NCBI RefSeq assembly: GCF_907164905.1
Contig: NZ_CAJRAF010000002.1
Coordinates: 806,001-870,000 of the forward strand
DNA: 64,000 nt
Reading direction: 5' to 3'
DNA from: Dyadobacter sp. CECT 9275
GTDB lineage: Bacteria; Bacteroidota; Bacteroidia; Cytophagales; Spirosomataceae
Shown: piece by piece, positions 26,921 to 34,020 of the stretch
How positions within the stretch are numbered: position 1 is the first letter of the stretch
Layout of the letters: each line of letters opens with the position of its first letter
The notes under the pieces: model-generated
Databases searched by the model: none
What the model saw: the letters and a program-made list of their open reading frames with translations, nothing else
Told to the model about the DNA's origin: nothing
Made by a program: the position numbers and the translations under genes

Positions 26921-27888
26921 CGACACCGATTAATATCTCCGTTCTTGGCAAATCAGGCGTAGGCAAAACCTCTGCACTGATTGCTATGTTTAACCACTTT
27001 CAAAGTGATTTCTTTGAAGGTTTCAATCTGCGGTTTGCTTTTGATCCTACCACCGGAAAGCTGATATCGGAAGAACGAAACAGGTTAATCAGTTCGCTGG
27101 AAAAAGGTACGCTGGACCATACCTATGGCATCAGGCCCACGCAGGATATCGTTAGGTACAAAGTACAGCTAGGCAGAAAGGGCGAAAACTTTACACCTCT
27201 TCACATTGAATTTATTGACTATCCCGGATCCTGGCTTACCGGTACAGCGGCGGAACAGAGCAACGTTAAAGATATCATTTCCAGTTCCAAAGTACTGATC
27301 ATCCCGATCGACTCCGCTTTGCTGATGGAAACCGATAATGATCTTAGCGCTAATGAAATTCTGGCGGCGTTAAAAGATATTTATTCCGAACAAGCCGGCC
27401 CGCGTATGATTGTGTTGGCACCTGTAAAATCGGAAAAATATTATGAACCGGATAATTCCAGTCACCAGGGAAAAGCTTATTACTCTTTAATAAAGAGGGT
27501 ACAGGAAAAATATGAAGGTATTATTTCCTTCCTTACCAGCAAACACCTGAACCGGACAACCTCTCTGGTAATTACGCCAATTCAAACATTGGGAAGTTGT
27601 AAATTATTATACTTTTCCAGTTCGGAAGACGCTCCGCAGACACCGGTATTTGTGGTAACGCAGCGTGGTGTGTACGCTCCTAAGCATGCCGAACAACCTC
27701 TCTTATCAATCCTTAGTTTTCTTTTTAAAGATCAGTACGAGGAACAGAATAAAGGATTCAAAGGTATCTTAAGAAGATTCAAAGGTGATTCTAAATATTT
27801 GAAAACAACTTCCGAGGAATTATCTCAGTTTGGCTCCAGCTACGACGAAATGAAATTCTCTCCGTATTCTTACATCTCGCATTTTTAA
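26917..27888 (+). CDS. Second P-loop GTPase, YcjX/double-GTPase-like, coupled to the dynamin-like gene
   Basis: The 323-residue protein has a P-loop GKSGVGKTS at residues 11-19, a G3 motif EFIDYPGSWL (Asp101 to Gly104) and a possible G4-like segment APVKSEK. The DYPGxW form of G3 is seen in YcjX-type GTPases and in GTPases proposed as parts of prokaryotic conflict systems; assignment to either is inference from this motif only. There is no signal peptide or membrane segment. The ATGA overlap with the upstream gene means the two proteins are very likely made together and act together. A strong terminator 47 bp downstream closes the two-gene unit. Confidence 0.75.
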   Translation: MTTPINISVLGKSGVGKTSALIAMFNHFQSDFFEGFNLRFAFDPTTGKLISEERNRLISSLEKGTLDHTYGIRPTQDIVRYKVQLGRKGENFTPLHIEFIDYPGSWLTGTAAEQSNVKDIISSSKVLIIPIDSALLMETDNDLSANEILAALKDIYSEQAGPRMIVLAPVKSEKYYEPDNSSHQGKAYYSLIKRVQEKYEGIISFLTSKHLNRTTSLVITPIQTLGSCKLLYFSSSEDAPQTPVFVVTQRGVYAPKHAEQPLLSILSFLFKDQYEEQNKGFKGILRRFKGDSKYLKTTSEELSQFGSSYDEMKFSPYSYISHF

Positions 27889-27934
27889 TCAGATTATTGC
27901 ATCCGGGTTGTTAAAAAAATAGCTGCTCCTATTG

Positions 27935-27966
27935 ATGTGCTTACCGAACGGCGAGCACATTTTTTT
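27935..27966 (+). terminator. Rho-independent terminator of the GTPase operon
   Basis: ATGTGCT (27935-27941) pairs perfectly with AGCACAT (27954-27960), with a 12-nt loop, and is followed by T6 (T7 counting the last arm base). It lies just after the second GTPase gene. Confidence 0.8.
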
Positions 27967-27997
27967 ATACTCCTGCTAAAAATAAAAGAAAGATTAT

Positions 27998-28013
27998 GAG
28001 CATTGAAATGCTC
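27998..28013 (-). terminator. Small hairpin after the histidine kinase gene
   Basis: GAGCAT and ATGCTC form a 6-bp stem with a 4-nt loop. On the minus strand it comes 8 bp after the kinase stop and is followed by a T-rich stretch, so it may be a weak terminator. Confidence 0.4.
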
Positions 28014-28020
28014 TTGATTA

Positions 28021-30321
28021 TTAAAACCTTCTGAATTTATTCAGATAAAAAGCCAGCTTATTATGCAGGTCAATTGGATTGAAAGGTTTGCTGATATAGT
28101 CATTCATTCCGGCCTCGATCATCCTGGCAGATACTTCGGGTGCACTGGAAGCGCTGATCGCAATCACGGGTAATTTACCAAATTCCTCGCCAGGTAATTT
28201 TCGGATCAGTCGGGTGGCTTCGTATCCATCCATTACAGGCATTTGCAAATCCATAAGGATCAGATCATACCCCTTACTTTTTACCATTTCCAACGCCACG
28301 CTTCCATTACTGGCCACGGTACAGGCGCATCCCCACTGATCCAGAAATTTCTTTACCACCTTAACATTGATGGGATAATCATCCACTATCAGAATTTCAG
28401 CTCCTTTCAGTACTTTATCCGGCTCAAAAGAAGCACCTGCCAGCGACGTCTTATTACCTCTTCTGAAAACAATATCAAATGAAAAAGTAGAACCTTCACC
28501 AACCCGGCTGCTCAAATGCATTTCGCTGCCCATTATTTCCAGAATCCTCTTACTGATGGTGAGCCCAAGCCCAGATCCGCCGTATTTACGGGTCGTTCCG
28601 GAATCAGCTTGTGTAAACATTTCAAAAATATTCCCCTGCATTTCCATTGCGATACCTATGCCCGTGTCGACCACCTGAAAGCCGATGGTGACAGTATCTT
28701 TATCCTGCCCCTTCATAGTAGAAATTAAAGATACCTTTCCGGAAGGGGTGAATTTGATTGCATTGGATACCAGATTGGTGATGACCTGAGTGGTACGGAC
28801 AGGGTCACCAGTGACGTATTCCGGGATCAAGCTATCCGTAATCAGTTCCAGCTTTAAATCTTTGGCAGCTGCCTCATTCTGAAGCGAGGAAGTAATGTTA
28901 TGAAGCAAGAGATTTAAGTTAAAATCAATTTGCTCCAGTTGCACCTTACCTGCATCCAGTTTGCTGAAATTCAGTATATCGTCAATCAGTATCAGCAGGT
29001 TTTCAGCCGAAAATTTGAGGATGTTCATATTTTCGAGCTGGTCGGGCCGAGGGTCCTGAAGCAGCAGATTGATAAAACCGATTACAGCATTCAGGGGTGT
29101 CCGCATTTCGTGACTCATCACCGATAAAAACTTGGATTTCATCTCCAGAGCCTGCTCAGCCTGTTTTTTTGCTAAAATTAAGGCTTCCTGATAGGCATGT
29201 TTTTCGGTGATAACGGCAGTGTATATAATAATACCTGCCACCTCGCCATTTGTTTCATACCACGGCCTCACTTCCCACTGCAGCCATTCTATTTTACCAT
29301 CCGGAAGCACGAAGCTATCTTCATCCATCCGCAACACCTCACCTGCCAGCCCTCTCTTATGATTTTGTTTCCAGGCCTCCGGTGTCTGTGGAAATATCTC
29401 ATAGTAATTCATCCCCCTGATATCAATTCCCTCAAGGCCAAAAAACGACTTCCAGATATCGCTGGCGGCAATGTGGTTCATGTTCCTGTCTAGCATCGCC
29501 AGCGCCACAGGAGAATGTTGTATAAAAGTGGCAAGCTGCTGCTCCTTCAGCAGCAGCCTTTCCTCGGTCAGTTTTTGTTCATTAATATCCTGTATCGCGC
29601 CATACAGCTTGGTGCATACACCATCTTCAAATTCAGGAGCCCACATGCACCGTATCCATACCTCCCTTCCCTTATCGGTCACAATCAGCAGCTCCATGTT
29701 AAAGGATTCTCCTGAAGCAATAGATTTGCCTACTGCATCCCTCAGCATCTGCCGGTTTTCCTCTCCCTTAAAGAAGTTGATGACCGATCCGCGGATCGGA
29801 ACAAAATCAGCGGGCACTTCAAATATCACTCTGATGATATCAGTCCAGATGATCTCGTTTGTCTGGAGGTCCAGAGACCATCCGCCAACTTTGGCCAGGT
29901 GGTTCGTTTCATGAAGCAAATTTCTGACACCTGTCAGTTCGGCACTTGCACGTTTCTGGCTGGTGATATCAATATGGCTGCCCACCATCTTTTCCGGCAT
30001 CCCGCTATCTGCCCTTTGGGTAATTTTACCGATTATTAAAACATAAATGACAGAGCCATCTTTACGGATGAAGCGTACCTCTTCAACCAGAGGTTTTTCT
30101 ATTTTGCTTTGGATGTAGTTACGAAAGTTCCTGCTCAGTTTCAGCAGATCTTCGGGATGGATTAATGATCTCCAGCCGCGCCATTCATCCGGAAATTCAT
30201 CTTGAGCATACCCCAGCGATTCCTTTAAAATGGGGTTGTACAGCACGGACCCACCTTGTAAATCCCACTCCCAAAATCCCGGAGACGTATCAACATGACT
30301 AAGGGGGCTAAACTCCGGCAT
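28021..30321 (-). CDS. Hybrid sensor histidine kinase with three PAS domains and receiver domain
   Basis: The 766-residue protein has no membrane segment and three PAS domains, at about residues 12-125 (WEWDLQGGSVLYNP, with PAC motif HIDITSQKR), 135-250 and 262-380. A HisKA domain follows with SHEMRTPLNAV (phospho-acceptor His404), then an HATPase domain with NLVSNAIKFT, DTGIGI and GGSGLGL, and a C-terminal receiver (LIVDDYPINVKVV, LMDLQMPVMDG) with Asp691 as acceptor and the lysine in ISKPF. It is a soluble sensor, probably for a cytoplasmic or redox signal. No partner response regulator with an output domain is adjacent, so its target is elsewhere. Confidence 0.95.
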   Translation of the reverse strand: MPEFSPLSHVDTSPGFWEWDLQGGSVLYNPILKESLGYAQDEFPDEWRGWRSLIHPEDLLKLSRNFRNYIQSKIEKPLVEEVRFIRKDGSVIYVLIIGKITQRADSGMPEKMVGSHIDITSQKRASAELTGVRNLLHETNHLAKVGGWSLDLQTNEIIWTDIIRVIFEVPADFVPIRGSVINFFKGEENRQMLRDAVGKSIASGESFNMELLIVTDKGREVWIRCMWAPEFEDGVCTKLYGAIQDINEQKLTEERLLLKEQQLATFIQHSPVALAMLDRNMNHIAASDIWKSFFGLEGIDIRGMNYYEIFPQTPEAWKQNHKRGLAGEVLRMDEDSFVLPDGKIEWLQWEVRPWYETNGEVAGIIIYTAVITEKHAYQEALILAKKQAEQALEMKSKFLSVMSHEMRTPLNAVIGFINLLLQDPRPDQLENMNILKFSAENLLILIDDILNFSKLDAGKVQLEQIDFNLNLLLHNITSSLQNEAAAKDLKLELITDSLIPEYVTGDPVRTTQVITNLVSNAIKFTPSGKVSLISTMKGQDKDTVTIGFQVVDTGIGIAMEMQGNIFEMFTQADSGTTRKYGGSGLGLTISKRILEIMGSEMHLSSRVGEGSTFSFDIVFRRGNKTSLAGASFEPDKVLKGAEILIVDDYPINVKVVKKFLDQWGCACTVASNGSVALEMVKSKGYDLILMDLQMPVMDGYEATRLIRKLPGEEFGKLPVIAISASSAPEVSARMIEAGMNDYISKPFNPIDLHNKLAFYLNKFRRF

Positions 30322-30493
30322 ATCAAAAAAATTTTATGGTTCTTCCGCTACCATCATTATGTCAGCAAGAAATTTATAAAACTATTTTAATATTTGCTAC
30401 CAAAAATCCTATTTAGACCCAAACAAAACAGATGTAATTATTAGAGTTAATTTTACAAACTCATTTTTTCAAGACCATGGGCCCATTTGCATT

Positions 30494-31747
30494 CTACTTT
30501 GCAGCAGGTTCCACAATCCATTGATTAACATTATTGTATCTTCCTTCCAGCACAATTTTAAAAAATCCGGACGGGTATTTTGACAAATCAATTTTCGCCT
30601 GCCCTGCCGTTACCGGGACCTGAGCAACCAAATGATAAATATCCCTTTCTCCTTTACCAAAATGGTTGGTAGTGGTGAGCCAGATTTTCACCTTTCCTTC
30701 CTGGTCCCATGCTTTCCATTTAATGTTCAGAATATCTCCTTCCTTTTTCAAAGTTGGGTCCGTGAGTGAAATTTTCCCTGTAAAGGACACCCCGTCTACC
30801 TCAAAAGCCTGCTCCTTTGGTATCCTGACATCGAGATGCCGGGCAATGACCGGCATAATATCAACTATACCCGGGTTAGCCTTAAAATTTCCGTTCAGGT
30901 CTTTTGCGTTAGTGACAATCCAGGTACTTCTTTCTCTGTCCGACTGCCCGCCGTGCCCTTTTCCCGTTTGCGCGTCCCGGCCATGATCTGTGGTAATCAC
31001 CATGAGCCAATCCTCCTTAAAATTTTGCTCACGGTATTGGATTGCCTTCCAAAGTTTACCCATCTGCCCATCCATCAGGCGGATCGCCTCATAAAACTGT
31101 TCGCTGTCACCATAACGGTGCCCCATATCATCCGTATATTCCAGATATACCCACGACAAATCTGGGGCGTCCGACCGGATATAACCAGCCGCTTCATGAA
31201 CGACCGTTTCATCTATTTGGTGGATATACCTTGCCTGCTTATCATGCGGAAAATGGACGGTATCGAGCTCAAAACCATCAAACGGGTAATTTATACGTAA
31301 CTTATTTGTCTGAAGTAACCCTTCGCCCAGCAGTTTGGTACGGTTGTCAAGCCAAGTGGAAAAAACGGCGGTTTGCTTATGTGGGAATTGTTCTTTTAAA
31401 AACCGGAAAATAGTCCAGTAATGATAATTCGGATCCGCAATATTATTATCCCACACATTATGCTTATTCACCCAGGTACCTGTGAGCAGGCTGTTATAAC
31501 CCACAGCAGAAATCGTCGGGGTTTGGGAATAGGTACCTTTGCCTCCTCCCACATGCGCCCGTGTATAACCTCCGGTTTTGGCTATCAAGTCCAGATTGGG
31601 CTTCTGTATCTTTTCAATTACATCACTGGAAATACCATCGACAATGACAAATAAAACCTTTTTGGTCCTTTGTTGCTGCGCGAAAACATTGAAGTTAAAA
31701 ACGGCAGACAAACCTAAAATAATGGGTAGAAAATATTTTACATTCAT
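30494..31747 (-). CDS. Exported nucleotide pyrophosphatase/phosphodiesterase (alkaline phosphatase superfamily)
   Basis: The 417-residue protein has a signal peptide (LPIILGLSAVFNFNVFAQ) and the alkaline phosphatase superfamily metal motifs: FVIVDGISSDVI (first Asp), the nucleophile region TYSQTPTISAVGYNSLLTG, YTDDMGHRYG and TTDHGRDAQTGKGHGG. The first half matches type I phosphodiesterase/nucleotide pyrophosphatase. The last 90 residues form a small beta domain (NIKWKAWDQEGKVKIWLTTTNHF) of the kind used for anchoring or binding. It would cleave phosphodiester bonds in the periplasm; substrate is open. It stands alone. Confidence 0.88.
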   Translation of the reverse strand: MNVKYFLPIILGLSAVFNFNVFAQQQRTKKVLFVIVDGISSDVIEKIQKPNLDLIAKTGGYTRAHVGGGKGTYSQTPTISAVGYNSLLTGTWVNKHNVWDNNIADPNYHYWTIFRFLKEQFPHKQTAVFSTWLDNRTKLLGEGLLQTNKLRINYPFDGFELDTVHFPHDKQARYIHQIDETVVHEAAGYIRSDAPDLSWVYLEYTDDMGHRYGDSEQFYEAIRLMDGQMGKLWKAIQYREQNFKEDWLMVITTDHGRDAQTGKGHGGQSDRERSTWIVTNAKDLNGNFKANPGIVDIMPVIARHLDVRIPKEQAFEVDGVSFTGKISLTDPTLKKEGDILNIKWKAWDQEGKVKIWLTTTNHFGKGERDIYHLVAQVPVTAGQAKIDLSKYPSGFFKIVLEGRYNNVNQWIVEPAAK

Positions 31748-32055
31748 ATTTGATACAATAATCTTAAAATTAGAATAATTTATACTGATATTTCTAAAAC
31801 TGAAAATATTTGAGGAACCTGATCTATTATCTAATGAACGCTAAATGGTAACAACTTCCTTAAACGCATCCGTTTAAATACCTTGCCTGACAACCCCGGA
31901 GTTAACGAAAAATATGCTATCACATGAAAAGTAACTCACGGCCCCGGCGGATCTGGGTGGGAGTGTCTGGTGCATACGAAAATTTAAAAGATTAAAATTG
32001 ACAAAACCCGGTATATTTCACAACGAAATAAAATCCTTAATACAAAGTTATTCAT
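31748..32055. other. Intergenic region with a 7-bp dyad
   Basis: The 308-bp gap is AT-rich. TTAAACG (31860-31866) and CGTTTAA (31871-31877) around CATC form a perfect dyad, which could be a site for a LacI-like or similar dimeric regulator of the phosphodiesterase gene. Nothing else is evident. Confidence 0.4.
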
Positions 32056-32253
32056 TTGAAAACCATGCTTGTCAGAAACATCAGCAGAATGACCGGAATA
32101 CCCGCAACAGAACGGGTATTGCATCGTTATAACATTATTACAGCAAAAAAACTACCCGGCAAAACCGGAACAATCTTAGGCTATGATGGTGTTCAGCATG
32201 TATATGCTGCTCCGGGCATGCATTCAGCAAGGCATGTTCTAGAAAAAAAATGA
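32056..32253 (+). CDS. Possible small basic protein (65 residues)
   Basis: The frame starts with ATG 32056 (a second ATG follows three codons later) and encodes MKTMLVRNISRMTGIPATERVLHRYNI and then a basic Gly-rich region. It lies in a gap where no other frame is coding and has reasonable codon use for this genome, but no homologue is known to me and the promoter is unclear. It may be spurious. Confidence 0.3.
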   Translation: MKTMLVRNISRMTGIPATERVLHRYNIITAKKLPGKTGTILGYDGVQHVYAAPGMHSARHVLEKK

Positions 32254-32325
32254 TAACATACTAGTAAAATTATTATCAGCTTGATTTTGTATTTATTACT
32301 TTTATGATTTTCACAAATCAACGGA

Positions 32326-32496
32326 ATGGAAAATTACCAGCAGAATGACCCTGACTCTGTAAGCACAGAAGAACTTATTGAAGAACTCAGGCAGATAAGT
32401 AGCCGACTGGAAATTAGAGCTAAATATTATCAGCAATTAACGCAAGAATTAAATTCGCAGCATACGGATAAGCCGCAGGAGCATTTGTTTCTCTAA
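32326..32496 (+). CDS. Small acidic helical protein (56 residues)
   Basis: ATG 32326 to TAA 32496 encodes 56 residues. The middle (STEELIEELRQISSRLEIRAKYYQQLTQELN) is a clear amphipathic or coiled-coil helix. An upstream TACTTTTA at 32297-32304 resembles a -7 box with one mismatch. No family is recognised. The helix-only plan is like small regulators or partner-binding proteins. A similar small gene follows at 32821. Confidence 0.5.
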   Translation: MENYQQNDPDSVSTEELIEELRQISSRLEIRAKYYQQLTQELNSQHTDKPQEHLFL

Positions 32497-32820
32497 GAGT
32501 GGATCTCCTTCATGATCCGCTGAAACTATCCAAAAAGGCCTTCGTTTAGCTTCGGCAGCACCGCTGGCGTCAACTCTTCTCCCTCGCCGACAAGTGTAGT
32601 GCCAAAGTATACCTCCCCAAATCTGCATTAAATCTATATTTTTTTAATCTATTCTATGTTTAACACACCGGTGTGGATATCTCCTCATGAGGAATAATCA
32701 TACCTGCATCACCAAACACAGTTATAAAAATAAAGTTATCTTTCAGAAAAATAGTACTACAATTACTTTATGAAGTATTATTACTTTTGCTAAAATTTCA
32801 CCCTACCTCTTTTTAAAGCA
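32497..32820. other. Intergenic region between two small genes
   Basis: The 324-bp gap has a 12-bp palindrome CACACCGGTGTG at 32664-32675 and a -7-like box TACTTTTG at 32782-32789 that would serve the next small gene. I see no coding frame. Confidence 0.45.
32782..32789 (+). promoter_or_regulatory. Bacteroidota -7-like box (TACTTTTG)
   Basis: TACTTTTG matches TAnnTTTG and stands 31 bp ahead of ATG 32821. The expected start of transcription is near 32796. A -33 TTG at good spacing is not visible. Confidence 0.4.
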
Positions 32821-32994
32821 ATGGAAAATTCAAAAAAAAGTAATTCAAACAAGTACTACACGGAAAACAGTGTCGAGATGTTCGAAGAATTATTTAACCT
32901 GAGCAAGTCGCTGAAAGAAATGAACCAGACGATGGTGAAGAAGCTGGAACAAATCAACGCAGACCCGGTTACCTTCCTTTACCAGCAGAAATAA
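32821..32994 (+). CDS. Small helical protein (57 residues) with in-frame extension after its stop
   Basis: ATG 32821 to TAA 32994 encodes 57 residues, mostly one helix (SVEMFEELFNLSKSLKEMNQTMVKKLEQI). The same frame stays open after the stop for another 41 codons, reading YDANENYESHVIPAPEI, then IENFDSRQAYVTKITGRKNL, to a second TAA at 33118-33120. The extension has sensible amino acid composition, so the stop at 32992-32994 may be a recent mutation of a 99-residue gene. Function is unknown; the start MEN and helical plan recall the gene at 32326. Confidence 0.5.
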   Translation: MENSKKSNSNKYYTENSVEMFEELFNLSKSLKEMNQTMVKKLEQINADPVTFLYQQK

Positions 32995-33083
32995 TATGAT
33001 GCTAATGAGAATTACGAAAGTCATGTAATTCCTGCTCCCGAAATTATTGAGAATTTTGATAGCCGTCAGGCTTATGTAACCAA

Positions 33084-33114
33084 GATAACAGGTAGAAAAA
33101 ATCTGCCTGTTATC
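33084..33114 (+). other. Strong 13-bp hairpin
   Basis: GATAACAGGTAGA (33084-33096) pairs with TCTGCCTGTTATC (33102-33114) with one G-T pair and an AAAAA loop. No T tract follows on plus. It lies in the in-frame extension after the 57-residue gene, so it is either inside a former coding region or a structured 3' end. Confidence 0.5.
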
Positions 33115-33120
33115 CTGTAA

Positions 33121-33439
33121 CATAGTAGCGGGCGGTGGTAAAATCCACATCAATCCTTCATTAAAATTTCCGGCGTCTCCATCTGATACGGCCTGTCATC
33201 GGGGGGGGAGATGTCCGGGTGATATCGGTTTCCAGACCGGTGAATCAAATTCTGAAGTCACAAACTAAGTACAATCTTGTATTCGCCCAGGTGACACAAA
33301 CACCGCTGTTCATTTCCGAACACTGCCCGTTCCCAAGCGGACACAAAATACTTCCTAAAATGCCGTTTACAACCCGTATTCTCACATTTGCTACTTGGCA
33401 TGAATTTATACTATAAAATATAAACTAATTGTTTCTTTG
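33121..33439. other. Upstream region of the PadR gene
   Basis: The gap holds a G8 run at 33201-33208 and a pair of dyads at 33299-33332 described separately. No coding frame is convincing. A precise promoter for padR is not obvious. Confidence 0.45.
33299..33332. promoter_or_regulatory. Tandem GAACA/TGTTC-like dyads upstream of the PadR gene
   Basis: AACA-CCGC-TGTT (33299-33310) is a perfect dyad, and GAAC-ACTGCCC-GTTC (33318-33332) follows 7 bp later with a similar sequence. The repeated half-sites ahead of a regulator gene suggest an operator, perhaps for PadR itself. Confidence 0.35.
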
Positions 33440-33778
33440 ATGCGCAGGACATATTTGGGAGAATTTGAAGAACTTGTTCTGCTCATGATTACCATCCTAG
33501 ACGGGCACGCTTATGGCGTTACGGTCTCCCAGGAAATTGAGCAGCATACAGGCAGGCTCGTCGCCTTCGGCTCGGTTCACAATACACTGATCCGCCTGGA
33601 AGAAAAAGGATTCGTAACCTCCGAGCTGGGTGGGGCAACCACCGAGCGCGGAGGCAGGCGAAAACGCTTTTTTAAGATAACAGCCCTCGGGAAAAATGCG
33701 CTGACCGATATCCAGCAGCTGCGTAACAAACTTTGGAATTTAATGCCCGATGATACCTTAAAGCTGAGCGGTATATGA
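33440..33778 (+). CDS. PadR family transcriptional regulator
   Basis: ATG 33440 (a TTG precedes it directly) gives MRRTYLGEFEELVLLMITILDGHAYGVTVSQEIEQ, the PadR winged-helix opening, then VHNTLIRLEEKGFVTSEL as recognition helix and wing. At 112 residues it is the short PadR type with little C-terminal domain. PadR proteins repress nearby transporter genes. Its stop overlaps the start of the permease prefix region by four bases (ATGA at 33775), the usual arrangement for PadR plus FtsX-like permease pairs in Cytophagales. Confidence 0.93.
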   Translation: MRRTYLGEFEELVLLMITILDGHAYGVTVSQEIEQHTGRLVAFGSVHNTLIRLEEKGFVTSELGGATTERGGRRKRFFKITALGKNALTDIQQLRNKLWNLMPDDTLKLSGI

Positions 33779-34020
33779 ACACACCACAACCGCCGAGGTG
33801 GTCAAAAGCATTGCTTCGCTGGCTTCACCCGGAAAATACAATTGAAGAAGTAGAAGGGGACCTGGACGAGCTGTATGCGTATTCGGTACAACGCGTAGGA
33901 AAAACGAGGCTCTTATGCGTTACCTACTCAATGTCGCAACCGTTCTGCCGCCATTTGTCCGCCGGCGTCAGCAAAAAACAAAATATGAACAATCATTTTC
34001 TCTTAGCCCTGATATGTTAA
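33775..34020 (+). pseudogene. Frameshifted N-terminal prefix domain of the downstream ABC permease
   Basis: From the ATGA overlap with padR this frame encodes NTPQPPRWSKALLRWLHP and then TIEEVEGDLDELYAYSVQRVGKTR, the prefix domain found at the N-terminus of many Cytophagales FtsX-like permeases. The family pattern then breaks: this frame continues with unrelated residues to a stop at 34020, while the expected continuation (MRYLLNVATVLPPFVRRRQQ) is in the frame that begins at 33915. Adding one base, for example a third G at 33908-33909, would join the two as TRALMRYLLNV. The gene is thus either mutated, a sequencing error, or uses an alternative start. Confidence 0.75.

Noticed and set aside
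33201..33208. G8 tract as a phase-variation switch
   Set aside because: It is not inside a gene or at promoter spacing to a known start, so there is no evidence for switching.
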